From Flavobacteriales bacterium (GTDB lineage: Bacteria > Bacteroidota > Bacteroidia > Flavobacteriales_F > PHOS-HE28): a stretch of DNA of 64,000 nt. The stretch covers positions 1 through 64,000 of the forward strand of contig JADKJM010000003.1 of assembly GCA_016721005.1 (NCBI GenBank), in the 5' to 3' direction. Below, one piece after another: positions 20,612 to 29,104 of this stretch; position 1 is the first letter of the stretch; each line of letters opens with the position of its first letter. Under the pieces are notes generated by a model. That model searched no databases and was not told the DNA's origin. It was given only the letters and a program-made list of their open reading frames with translations. A program made the translations under genes and the position numbers.

Positions 20612-21553
20612 TCACCACACCGTGAACCGCTTCACCACGCACCCCGCACCGGTCTGTATCCCGAGGAAGTACGCACCGGCCTTCAATCCCGCCACGTTGA
20701 TCACGTGGTCCGTTCGGATGCCCCGTTGCTCTTCCACGAAGACCACTTGCCCCACGGCATCCGTGATCACCATGCTCTCCACGGGCGTTGCGCCCTCATT
20801 CCGGATGCGGATGAACTCCTGCGCCGGGTTCGGGGAAACGCTGATCATCGCATCGATCAGGTCGCGAAGTCCGGTGGACGTATCGATGGTGAATTGGATC
20901 ACCGGGCGGCGATCATCGATGCTGGTATTGTTGGTCGTGCTGTTCAAGGTGGCGGGCAGCGCCGTATTGCCCATGCCATAGATGCGGTCCGCCACGATGG
21001 TGTTCTCCCATTCGAAAGGTCCGGTGGCGATGGGTGTGGGAGCTGTGGAGATGTCCCACTCGGTGAGGATCTCCAACGACCCGCCCGTGTACACGAAGGG
21101 TGCGGTGAGGGCGAAGTCGATGTACTGCGGGCTTGCGGTGGCAGGAATGGCTTGGGCCGCGTTGGTGTAGACCATGGTGGCACCGCTGCTCAAGTTGGCC
21201 CAGGTCTCGGTGGGTAGGGCATAGGCCGTGGTGCCGGAGTTCTTCATGAAGATGCTGAACAGGGCCGGGCCTGCTGCGGAGTTCGCGGTGCTCTTCATCC
21301 AACCCACCGTGGTAATGGTGGTGCCGGGCGTGAAACCGACCGCGGCCAGTTCATCTTGCGTGTACAGGTACGCGTAGCGGCTATAGCGATAGAACAGGGT
21401 GGAGGAGACGTAGATCGGACCCACGGCATAGAGCGGAGCGGCGGCCGCTCCCGTATTGATCTGGACAACTTGCGCGTCCGCTCGGAATGCGCCCAATGAA
21501 AAGAGGGCGAGTAGGATCGTTACAAGTCCTCGGCTGTGTAGGGATGTCCTCAT
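20612..21553 (-). CDS. secreted protein with T9SS type A sorting domain
   Basis: 313 residues. The start MRTSLHSRGLVT at 21553 gives a signal peptide (ILLALFSLGAFRADA). The body is a jelly-roll-like beta domain: YRYSRYAYLYTQDELAAVGF, TITTVGWMKS, FSIFMKNSGTTAY and ADRIYGMGNTALP, of a kind often found in front of sorting domains in Bacteroidota. The tail (MISVSPNPAQEFIRIR, VITDAVGQVVFVEEQ, LKAGAYFLGIQTGAGCVVKR) is a T9SS type A domain. Exported to the surface; the function of the body is not known. It has its own promoter box 56 bases upstream. A longer in-frame start at 21607 adds no signal and was rejected. Confidence 0.8.
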   Translation of the reverse strand: MRTSLHSRGLVTILLALFSLGAFRADAQVVQINTGAAAAPLYAVGPIYVSSTLFYRYSRYAYLYTQDELAAVGFTPGTTITTVGWMKSTANSAAGPALFSIFMKNSGTTAYALPTETWANLSSGATMVYTNAAQAIPATASPQYIDFALTAPFVYTGGSLEILTEWDISTAPTPIATGPFEWENTIVADRIYGMGNTALPATLNSTTNNTSIDDRRPVIQFTIDTSTGLRDLIDAMISVSPNPAQEFIRIRNEGATPVESMVITDAVGQVVFVEEQRGIRTDHVINVAGLKAGAYFLGIQTGAGCVVKRFTVW

Positions 21554-21608
21554 GACTTCAGGGTTTTCAATTGTGAAGGTGTCCGTGAGCAACGCGCTGC
21601 GGTCCACA

Positions 21609-21616
21609 CAAACTTA
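21609..21616 (-). promoter_or_regulatory. -7 promoter box (TAAGTTTG)
   Basis: A perfect match to the Bacteroidota TAnnTTTG box, 55 bases before the ATG of the T9SS protein gene. No convincing -33 TTG at the usual spacing. Confidence 0.5.
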
Positions 21617-21709
21617 GGCTCTATGCGAGCACGCGGTTGTAGCAAGAAAGCACGTCTCGAAACAAAAGAGTTTGCCGCGTACCAAGGGCAGGTCGCGCAC
21701 TTGCGTCGC

Positions 21710-23755
21710 CTATTTCAACAACCCATCCGCCTCATCGGCCGGGATGATGTGCTCGTTCACCGCGCCCACCACGAAGGCATCCGCGAAGCCCTTGGCGATG
21801 ATGGCCTGCCGCGCTTCCTCCGCGCCTTTGCGATCGGTGAAGTTGCCGAAGTAATAGCGCACCGCATCGGCGCTCGGTATGGCATCCACTTGGCCCAGGC
21901 CGATCAGTTTGTCCATGGTCTCCATCGGCACGTTGCCCACGAAGGTGCCCACTTGCACGCGGAAGCGGATCTTCTCCGGGTTGATGCCGCCGGTGGGCAG
22001 CGTGCGCAGATCCTCAGGGCCGCTGAGCTTCGCGCCGGTCTCTCTCATGCTCACACGCTTGCCTTCACGGAAGGCCACCAGGAAGGCACCATCGAAGCCG
22101 TTGATCAGCATGCGCACTTTGTACGCTGCCGCCTTGTTCACATCGGAGAAGGAGCCGCTGTAGTAGCGCGTCAGGCCATCCTCACCCTTCAAGGTCACCA
22201 GATCGCCCACATCCGAGAAGACGTTCTTCGAGAGCTTGTTCCGGAAGGCGCCGATCTGCACGCGCATGATCACGTCGCGGTTCTCATCACCGGCTCCCAT
22301 ACCCACCAGTTTGGCGCGCTCCTCGGCGGTCTCGGCGCTCACATCGTAGAGCTTGCCGCCTTCCTCGGCCATCACCACGCTCTCGATGCCGAGGCCCTTC
22401 AGTTCCAACTCGCGGCGCAGTGCCTCGGGGATGGCATCGTAGTTACCCACCAGATAGAAGGTGGTGTCGCCACGCTCCAATGTGCGCACATCCGGTATGC
22501 TCAGGATCTTCTGGATCAGTTCCTCGCTGATGCCTTCCACATGGCTGCCCACCTTCACCACATAGACGCGCTTCGTGGGTGGTTTCACCGGACGCGGAGG
22601 CCCGATGGATTCCACGCGGCTGGCCACCATGTTCACATTGGCACTGTCCTTCCAGTTCAACCACGCCTTCAGCATGGTCTCATCCGTGATCGTCACCCCG
22701 CGCTGGTCCACGATGGCACCCACTGCCGAGTTCAACTCATCATCGCGGAAGTCCGGCACACCATCGGCATCGCCATCCAGCGGACAGCCCTTGGCATCCA
22801 CCGGCGTGCCGGCGGGCGTTCCCGGGCATTCATCCTTGAAGTCCGTTACGCCATCACCGTCCTCGTCATCCTTCAACACGATCAGGTCGAGTTCCGCATC
22901 GTTCAGCGGCGACTTGGACACCTTCTTCTTACGCGGCTCCATCGGGATGGTGTAACCGATGCTGAACGAGCTGTACAGGAAGCGGTCGTTACCGGACTTC
23001 CCGGCGCGTTCGCCGATGCTCTCCTGCGTCACGCCATCCACCAGATCGCTCAACGTGAAGTGCATGGTGGTGCCCACGCGCAGATCGAAGCCGTGCCCGA
23101 TGTCCATGCGCGCGCCGATGCCCACCGGTACCGCCCATGTGCGTTCGAGGTACTTCCCGAAACCATCGGCGTTCTGTTCGCGCACGTCGCTCTCGTAGCT
23201 GTAGTCGCGTTGGATCTCCACGGCATCACCGGCGTTGGGCGCGTTCTCCGCGATGTCGCGGATGGTGCCGTCGCTCCAGTAGTTGTATTGGCGACCCTGC
23301 GCGTCGTAGAGGTCGGTCTTGGTAAGGAACTCGACGCTCTCGAAACCGAAGTTGATATACGGCTCCACCACGCGGTCCTTGTTCAGCAGTTGCAGGAAAT
23401 TGTACCGGAACTGGAACCCACCGATGGTGATGCGTGATTCGAAGTTGAGGTTGCGCGTGGTGCCGCGCTCGTTCACCCCCATGCGGCCGTGCAAGGCGTA
23501 GAGATCGGCTTCCAACCAGGAGGTGATGGGCGTGGAGGCGCGCAACTCGTAGCCCACACGGGTCACCAGCGGATTGCGGTCCGCGTGATCGTTCCCCACA
23601 TCACCGTAGAAGGCGAACATCCCGGCGCCCAGCCCGAAGGTGGGCTTGAAGAGTGAACGGTTCCCGGTGGAGGTGCTATCGTCCTGCGCACTGGCACCGA
23701 GCACCCATACGCATGCGACAAGAAGCGCGAGGGTGCGGAGTGACGTTGCGTGCAT
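21710..23755 (-). CDS. outer-membrane beta-barrel protein with thrombospondin type 3 repeats and C-terminal SPOR-like domains
   Basis: 681 residues. Signal peptide MHATSLRTLALLVACVWVLGASA. Residues 30-270 look like an OmpA-type beta barrel (FGLGAGMFAFYGDVGN, YELRASTPITSWLEADLYA, VPVGIGARMDIGHGFDLRVG, SSFSIGYTIPM). At about 300-345 calcium-binding type 3 repeats follow: DEDGDGVTDFKDECPGTPAG and DGDADGVPDFRDDELN. From about 400 on there are three SPOR-like modules with YVVKVGSHVEGISEELIQKI, IMRVQIGAFRNKLSKNVF and FRVQVGTFVGNVPMETMDKL, which in other proteins bind denuded peptidoglycan. No OmpA peptidoglycan-binding domain is seen. Predicted role: tethering the outer membrane to septal or lateral wall (inference). 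A box TACATTCG at 23763-23770 sits 7 bases before the ATG. Confidence 0.8.
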   Translation of the reverse strand: MHATSLRTLALLVACVWVLGASAQDDSTSTGNRSLFKPTFGLGAGMFAFYGDVGNDHADRNPLVTRVGYELRASTPITSWLEADLYALHGRMGVNERGTTRNLNFESRITIGGFQFRYNFLQLLNKDRVVEPYINFGFESVEFLTKTDLYDAQGRQYNYWSDGTIRDIAENAPNAGDAVEIQRDYSYESDVREQNADGFGKYLERTWAVPVGIGARMDIGHGFDLRVGTTMHFTLSDLVDGVTQESIGERAGKSGNDRFLYSSFSIGYTIPMEPRKKKVSKSPLNDAELDLIVLKDDEDGDGVTDFKDECPGTPAGTPVDAKGCPLDGDADGVPDFRDDELNSAVGAIVDQRGVTITDETMLKAWLNWKDSANVNMVASRVESIGPPRPVKPPTKRVYVVKVGSHVEGISEELIQKILSIPDVRTLERGDTTFYLVGNYDAIPEALRRELELKGLGIESVVMAEEGGKLYDVSAETAEERAKLVGMGAGDENRDVIMRVQIGAFRNKLSKNVFSDVGDLVTLKGEDGLTRYYSGSFSDVNKAAAYKVRMLINGFDGAFLVAFREGKRVSMRETGAKLSGPEDLRTLPTGGINPEKIRFRVQVGTFVGNVPMETMDKLIGLGQVDAIPSADAVRYYFGNFTDRKGAEEARQAIIAKGFADAFVVGAVNEHIIPADEADGLLK

Positions 23756-23762
23756 GACGGAC

Positions 23763-23770
23763 CGAATGTA
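23763..23770 (-). promoter_or_regulatory. -7 promoter box (TACATTCG) with near-leaderless start
   Basis: TAnnTTCG box ending 7 bases before the ATG at 23755, implying a transcript start at or within a few bases of the start codon. Confidence 0.4.
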
Positions 23771-23788
23771 TCTACGGCCGGATCAATT

Positions 23789-25249
23789 TCATTGGACCCA
23801 CTGCTGCTTGCTGATCACCAGGGCCTCCTGCACCGTGATCCGCTCGCCGTTGTTGTACGCGGTAACGAAGGGTCCGGGGAATTGATACCCGGCCTGTACG
23901 TAGGATATCCGGCGTTCGCGGGCCTCCTTGTACTCCCCGAAGCTGCCGGTCACGTACTTGATCCACCCTTGGTGGCGCTCGATCTGGAAATCACCCTCGT
24001 ACCGGTGACGCGCCTTGAAGTAGGCCTTGCCCACCTCGCGATGCGCTGCCGTGATCTGCACTTTGTACGTGACCCCTTTCTCCGGCGCGGGGATGCGGCC
24101 GGTCGGGTTACCGCTTGCTGTGGCAGGTTTCTCTTTCACCTGCGCGGCGAGGGCTGCGGCTTCGCGGGCCTTGGCCTCGGCGGCCTCCTGGCGTGCTTTC
24201 GCTTCAGCGGCCTCCTTCGCCTTGCGCTCGGCTTCCTGCTTCTGGCGCAGTGCGAGATCCGGATCCACGCCGTTCAACTCGTTCATTGTACTTGGGTCAT
24301 GCGCCATCAACTCCAAGGCTTTGGCACCGATGAAGAACTTGCTCGATCCGATCACGGCCTTCTGCGTCTCGTCGTTCAGCAGGTAGCCGAACTCGCCATC
24401 GATGGTGTACTCGCCATCCGGACGGTCGTTCGCGCGGAGCTTATACACCACCGTTACTTCATTGGAAGCGGGCAGGTTCAACCACACGAATTTCACAATG
24501 CGGTCCTGCATGGTGAAGATGGCCTCCGCACTGTTCTTCTCCATGGCGGTGAAGCCTTGAGGAATGGTCTCCTGCAACTTGCCGAACCCGCGGATGTCGC
24601 CTTTGTTCACCACTACCTCCACGATCATCTCCTTCTCCGACACTGGTGTGATCGTACGCCGACCACCTACGCCACCAAGGCCTTGCATCGGTGCCACACC
24701 ACTCGCGTTGTCGATCACCGCTACGGCGATCTTCCCTACAGGTGCACCACCCGCCGCACTCACGAGGTCCTGCGCGGAGGGATCCTCCACGATCGTGGTA
24801 ACGCTGACCGGCACGGCTCCGGGTGCGCCGAGATCCACCACCGAAGTGGACATCTCATGGGTCTTGCGCTCGTTGTTCTCGATGTACGACAAGCGTCCGT
24901 TGATCTGCTTCACGCCGGAGGCAGCGGCATCGGCGGTAAGTGTATAGCTCACTTTGAAACTAGGGGACGCGGGCAATGACATCCAGATGAACTTAGCCTT
25001 CCCTTCGGCGAAGGTGAAGGAGGCGCCCTTGGTATCGATGGCCGTAGCGCTCAACCCTTCCGGCAGGTCGAGTTGCAGCTTCGCGAATCCGCTGAGGTCG
25101 CCTTTCGCCACGGTCACCGTCACGCGCACCTCACTACCCGGCGCCATGCTGGCCGGTACGTTCTGTGTCACCGAAAGATCCGCAAGGAGAAAGGTGTCCA
25201 CGAGAAGGACACCGATGACATTGAAGAGGAGTACGAGGTTTTGCAGCAT
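23789..25249 (-). CDS. unknown envelope protein with duplicated domain, charged coiled coil and C-terminal SPOR-like domain
   Basis: 486 residues. N-terminal signal or anchor MLQNLVLLFNVIGVLLV. Two homologous units of about 110 residues follow: the first with VRVTVTVAKGDLSGFAKLQL, KFIWMSLPASPSF, the second with MIVEVVVNKGDIRGFGKLQE, VKFVWLNLPASNEV; each ends with a Gly-rich INGRLSY or IDGEFGY strand. They suggest an Ig-like fold duplicated in place, which I do not recognise. About residues 335-385 are a Glu/Lys/Ala-rich helix (QEAERKAKEAAEAKARQEAA). The tail (VTYKVQITAAHREVGKAYFK, GWIKYVTGSFGEYKEARERR) is SPOR-like. It starts 34 bases downstream-facing of the barrel gene: order on the strand is this gene first, then the barrel gene, so they likely form a pair. 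Confidence 0.65.
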   Translation of the reverse strand: MLQNLVLLFNVIGVLLVDTFLLADLSVTQNVPASMAPGSEVRVTVTVAKGDLSGFAKLQLDLPEGLSATAIDTKGASFTFAEGKAKFIWMSLPASPSFKVSYTLTADAAASGVKQINGRLSYIENNERKTHEMSTSVVDLGAPGAVPVSVTTIVEDPSAQDLVSAAGGAPVGKIAVAVIDNASGVAPMQGLGGVGGRRTITPVSEKEMIVEVVVNKGDIRGFGKLQETIPQGFTAMEKNSAEAIFTMQDRIVKFVWLNLPASNEVTVVYKLRANDRPDGEYTIDGEFGYLLNDETQKAVIGSSKFFIGAKALELMAHDPSTMNELNGVDPDLALRQKQEAERKAKEAAEAKARQEAAEAKAREAAALAAQVKEKPATASGNPTGRIPAPEKGVTYKVQITAAHREVGKAYFKARHRYEGDFQIERHQGWIKYVTGSFGEYKEARERRISYVQAGYQFPGPFVTAYNNGERITVQEALVISKQQWVQ

Positions 25250-25441
25250 GATGGATACGCGTTGTGAAGCGTGCTAAGGCTCGCGTTCAAAAGTATCCGG
25301 GGTCACTGCGGCGGTTCGGCGTGGAACGCAGCGAGTACCAACAAGGGGGTGTTGACGGGCGCCGCGCCGATCAAGGTGTGGACACGGAAGGATCCCTGCT
25401 GATCGGATCCTGCGAACGGATGGAATGGGAAAGGGAGCCGA

Positions 25442-26185
25442 CTAGAAGTTCGGCTTCAGCATGTACCGGCTGTAGAACGCATTGATGATCTCCACCGCTT
25501 CCTCCGGCTTGTCCACCAAGGAGAACAGTTCGATGTCCTCGGCATTCACGTTGCCATGCTTCTCACCCATGGTCTGCTTGATCCAATCGTAGAGGCCCTG
25601 CCAATACTTCCTGCCGACGAGCACGATGGGGAAACGCCCGATCTTCTGCGTTTGCATCAAGGTGAGCGCTTCGAAGAACTCATCGAGCGTGCCGAAACCG
25701 CCGGGCAGTACCACGAATCCCTGTGAGTATTTGATGAACATCACCTTCCGCACGAAGAAGTAATCGAACATCAAGCTCTTCTCCTTGTCGATGTACGGAT
25801 TGGGTTCCTGCTCGAAGGGCAGTTCGATGTTCAGACCGACGCTTGTGCCACCACCGCGTTGTGCGCCCTTGTTCGCCGCTTCCATGATCCCGGGTCCGCC
25901 GCCGGTGATCACGCCGTAGCCGTTGCCGGTGAGCAGGAAGGCCACATCCTCCGCCAACTTGTATTCCGGCGCGCCGGGTTTGGTACGGGCACTGCCGAAG
26001 ATGCTCACGCAGGGGCGGATCCGTTGCATGGCCTCGAAGCCTTCCACGAATTCGCTCATGATCTTGAAGATGGCCCAACTGTCGTTGGCCTTCACCTCGC
26101 TCCATCCCTTGCGCTTGAACGCGCGCTTGATGCGGCGTTCGCTCTCTTCATTCGCCTTCGGTTGCTTCGTCGGTTCTTTCTTCAT
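25442..26185 (-). CDS. LOG family / TIGR00730 Rossmann-fold protein
   Basis: 247 residues. Rossmann-fold with SIFGSARTKPGAPEY, GYGVITGGGPGIMEAANKGA and GFVVLPGGFGTLDEFFEALT, the GGGxGxM and PGGxGTxxE signatures of LOG (cytokinin riboside monophosphate phosphoribohydrolase) proteins. In bacteria most members are nucleoside-monophosphate hydrolases acting on AMP or on purine nucleotides; cytokinin production need not be involved. Lengths of about 240 are normal for the long subfamily. An N-terminal lysine-rich segment (KKEPTKQPKANEESERRIKR) precedes the domain. It lies 44 bases after uvrA on the same strand, with a short GC-rich hairpin between. Confidence 0.85.
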   Translation of the reverse strand: MKKEPTKQPKANEESERRIKRAFKRKGWSEVKANDSWAIFKIMSEFVEGFEAMQRIRPCVSIFGSARTKPGAPEYKLAEDVAFLLTGNGYGVITGGGPGIMEAANKGAQRGGGTSVGLNIELPFEQEPNPYIDKEKSLMFDYFFVRKVMFIKYSQGFVVLPGGFGTLDEFFEALTLMQTQKIGRFPIVLVGRKYWQGLYDWIKQTMGEKHGNVNAEDIELFSLVDKPEEAVEIINAFYSRYMLKPNF

Positions 26186-26208
26186 GTGCGATGCTTGTTC
26201 TCGTGCAG

Positions 26209-26225
26209 CCCGGCTGCGTGCCGGG
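26209..26225. terminator. short hairpin between uvrA and the LOG gene
   Basis: A 6-bp stem, CCCGGC (26209-26214) and GCCGGG (26220-26225), with a 5-base loop 4 bases after the uvrA stop. No T-run on the minus strand, so it is a weak attenuator at best. Confidence 0.3.
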
Positions 26226-26229
26226 TGGT

Positions 26230-29085
26230 TCAGTGGGCCAGTTCGGCCTTCAAATATGGATAGGTATGCCCTTTTCCCATCAACACCACTTCCTCCGGTG
26301 TGCCTCGTGCGACCACCATTCCTCCACCGGCTCCGCCTTCGGGCCCCATATCGATCAAGTGATCGGCCACCTTCATGATGTCGAGGTTATGCTCGATCAC
26401 CAATACGGTGTTGCCTTGTTCCACCAATCGTTGCAACACGTCGATCAGTTGCTTCACATCGTCGAAGTGAAGACCGGTGGTGGGTTCGTCCAGGATGTAG
26501 AACGTGCTGCCCGTGCCACGCTTCACCAATTCACTGGCGAGCTTGATGCGCTGTGCTTCACCGCCACTCAGGGTGGTGCTGCTCTGGCCCAATTTCACAT
26601 AGCCCAGGCCGACATCCAACAGGGTACGCAGCTTCAAGTGGATCTGCGGTAGCTCCGAGAACAGCGCCGCAGCCTCTTCGACCGGCATCGCTAATACATC
26701 GGCAATGCTCTTGCCCTTGAAACGTACCTCCAGGGTTTCGCGGTCGTAGCGTTTGCCGCGACAGGTATCACAGGGCACGTTCACGTCCGGCAGGAAGTTC
26801 ATCGCAATTGTGCGGACACCTGCACCCTTGCATGTCTCGCAGCGTCCGCCGGTGGTATTGAAGCTGAAGCGCCCGGCCTTGTATCCGCGGATCTTCGCGG
26901 CAGGCAGGTTCGCATACAGTTCGCGGATGTGGTCGAAGATGCCGGTGTAGGTGGCGGGGTTGCTGCGCGGCGTGCGACCGATGGGTCCTTGGTCCACTTC
27001 GATCACCTTGTCGATGTGCTCCAAGCCCTTTATGGACGAATAGGGCAGGGGATGCGACTCGCTGCGGTAGAAGTGCTTGCTGAGGATGGGATAGAGCGTA
27101 TCACCGATCAAGGTGCTCTTGCCGCTGCCGCTCACGCCGGTCACGCAGATGAAGGTGCCTAGCGGAAAGTCCACATCCACTTCCTGTAGGTTGTTGCCTT
27201 TCGCGCCGCGCAGTGCCAAGCGATGCCCATTGCCTTTGCGACGCTCCGCAGGTACCTCGATCCGCAATTCATTCCGCAGGTAGCGCGCGGTGACGCTATC
27301 GCCAAGCGCCAATTCCGTCGGATGCCCTTGCGCCACGATGCGGCCGCCATGTTCTCCCGCACCCGGACCGATGTCGATCAGGTGGTCCGCGCTCATCATC
27401 ATCTCCTTGTCGTGCTCCACCACCAGGATGCTGTTGCCGCCATCGCGCAGGTTGCGCAAACTGCCGATCAAGCGCTTGTCATCACGCTGGTGCAAACCGA
27501 TGCTCGGTTCATCAAGGATGTAGAGTACACCTGTGAGTTGACTGCCGATCTGGGTAGCCAACCGGATCCGCTGTGCTTCGCCGCCGCTGAGCGAACGCGC
27601 GCTGCGATCCAGCGTGAGGTACTCCAGACCAACATCCAACAGGAAACTGCTGCGCGCGGTGATCTCCTTCACCACTTCACGCGCGATCAACGCCTTCGTG
27701 CCTTCCAACCGATCGACCAGCCCGGACATGGATCCATGCAGTTCGCCGAGCGGCATGTTGGCGAGTTCATGGATGTCCTTGCCGACGATGCGGAAGTGCA
27801 GGGCGGTCTTCTTCAAGCGTGCGCCCTTGCATTCCGGGCAGGTTACCATGTGCGTGAAACCGGCGGCCCATTTCTGCGCGGCCTTCGGGCCATCCTCCGC
27901 CTGTTCCAGGATGAAAGGGATGATCCCTTCGAACTGCACCGTGCGATCGCTCAGTCCCACTGCGCTCGAAACGCGCAAGGGCTCGTCCATGCCGTTCAAG
28001 AGCGCGGCGAGCACAGCGTCGTCCATCTCCTCGATCGGCGTATCGAGGTCGTGACCGAAATTGGAAAGCACCGCTTCGATCTGCTTGAAGACCCACGAGC
28101 CCTTATGGCTGGTGATCGGGACGAAGGCTCCTTGGCGAACACTCTTCTTCCGGTCGGGAACGATCTTGTCGAACGCAACGTCGGTCACTTGGCCAAGACC
28201 GCTGCACTTCGGGCACGCACCGTAAGGGCTGTTGAAGCTGAACAGGTTCGGCTCGGGTTCCTCGTAGGCGATCCCCGTGGTGGGGCACATCAGGTGCCGG
28301 CTGAAGAAGCGCGGTGTTCCGCCTTTTGCTTCCACCACCATCAAGCTGCCCTTGCCGTATTTCATCGCCGTGGCAATGGTCGCGGAAAGGCGTTTGGTGT
28401 TCTCCGCATTCACCTTGATGCGGTCCACCACGAGTTCGATGTCGTGTACTTTGTAGCGGTCCAGTCGTGGGCGGGAGGTCAGGTCCAACACTTCGCCGTC
28501 GGCCCGTGCGCGCAGGAATCCTTGTCGCAACAGTTGCTCGAACAATTCGCGGTAGTGGCCTTTACGCCCGCGCACCAATGGCGCGAGGATCAGGGACTCC
28601 TTTCCCTCGTATCCCTCGGCTACCAGATCCACGATCCGCTGATCGCTGTACCGCACCATCGGCTCGCCGGTCTCATAGGAGAACGCATCGGCCACACGGG
28701 CGTAGAGGAGGCGGAGCAGATCATAGATCTCCGTCACGGTGCCCACCGTACTGCGCGGGTTGCGGCTGATCGTCTTCTGCTCGATCGCGATCACCGGGCT
28801 GAGGCCTGTGATCAGGTCCACATCCGGCCGTTCGATCCCGCCGAGGAATTGGCGTGCGTAAGCATTGAAGGTCTCGATGTACCGGCGTTGGCCTTCCGCG
28901 TGGATCGTATCGAAGGCAAGTGAGCTTTTCCCACTTCCGCTCAACCCGGTGATCACCACCAGTTGGTCGCGCGGAATGCGCACATCGATGTTCTTCAGGT
29001 TGTGGACACGCGCACCGAGGACCTCGATGTGATCGTCCGGGTACGTATCGGGAATACCCGTTCCGGGTTCTACTGCGGTCTCCAA
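26230..29085 (-). CDS. uvrA: excinuclease ABC subunit UvrA
   Basis: 951 residues, the usual length. Two ABC ATPase halves: P-loops GLSGSGKSSLAFDTIHAEGQ (about residue 45) and GVSGSGKSTLIGDTLYPILS (about 645), signature LSGGEAQRIRLATQIGSQLT and LSGGEAQRIKLASELV, and Walker B ILDEPSIGLH and ILDEPTTGLH. Zinc-binding CxxC pairs occur in CPTTG, CPKCSG, CETCKG and CDTCRG. UvrA recognises bulky DNA lesions and loads UvrB in nucleotide excision repair. No ATG is available near the N-terminus METAV-position; TTG at 29085 (shown as the first residue) is the best start, 19 bases after the lytic transglycosylase stop, so it may belong to the polysaccharide transcript's tail. Confidence 0.95.
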   Translation of the reverse strand: METAVEPGTGIPDTYPDDHIEVLGARVHNLKNIDVRIPRDQLVVITGLSGSGKSSLAFDTIHAEGQRRYIETFNAYARQFLGGIERPDVDLITGLSPVIAIEQKTISRNPRSTVGTVTEIYDLLRLLYARVADAFSYETGEPMVRYSDQRIVDLVAEGYEGKESLILAPLVRGRKGHYRELFEQLLRQGFLRARADGEVLDLTSRPRLDRYKVHDIELVVDRIKVNAENTKRLSATIATAMKYGKGSLMVVEAKGGTPRFFSRHLMCPTTGIAYEEPEPNLFSFNSPYGACPKCSGLGQVTDVAFDKIVPDRKKSVRQGAFVPITSHKGSWVFKQIEAVLSNFGHDLDTPIEEMDDAVLAALLNGMDEPLRVSSAVGLSDRTVQFEGIIPFILEQAEDGPKAAQKWAAGFTHMVTCPECKGARLKKTALHFRIVGKDIHELANMPLGELHGSMSGLVDRLEGTKALIAREVVKEITARSSFLLDVGLEYLTLDRSARSLSGGEAQRIRLATQIGSQLTGVLYILDEPSIGLHQRDDKRLIGSLRNLRDGGNSILVVEHDKEMMMSADHLIDIGPGAGEHGGRIVAQGHPTELALGDSVTARYLRNELRIEVPAERRKGNGHRLALRGAKGNNLQEVDVDFPLGTFICVTGVSGSGKSTLIGDTLYPILSKHFYRSESHPLPYSSIKGLEHIDKVIEVDQGPIGRTPRSNPATYTGIFDHIRELYANLPAAKIRGYKAGRFSFNTTGGRCETCKGAGVRTIAMNFLPDVNVPCDTCRGKRYDRETLEVRFKGKSIADVLAMPVEEAAALFSELPQIHLKLRTLLDVGLGYVKLGQSSTTLSGGEAQRIKLASELVKRGTGSTFYILDEPTTGLHFDDVKQLIDVLQRLVEQGNTVLVIEHNLDIMKVADHLIDMGPEGGAGGGMVVARGTPEEVVLMGKGHTYPYLKAELAH

Positions 29086-29104
29086 GGTCGGTTCACAGGC
29101 TTCA

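Noticed and set aside
21623..23437. 604-residue open frame on the plus strand
   Set aside because: Antisense to the well-supported SPOR/barrel gene; no recognisable motif.
27223..28923. 566-residue open frame on the plus strand
   Set aside because: Antisense to uvrA; composition of a shadow frame.
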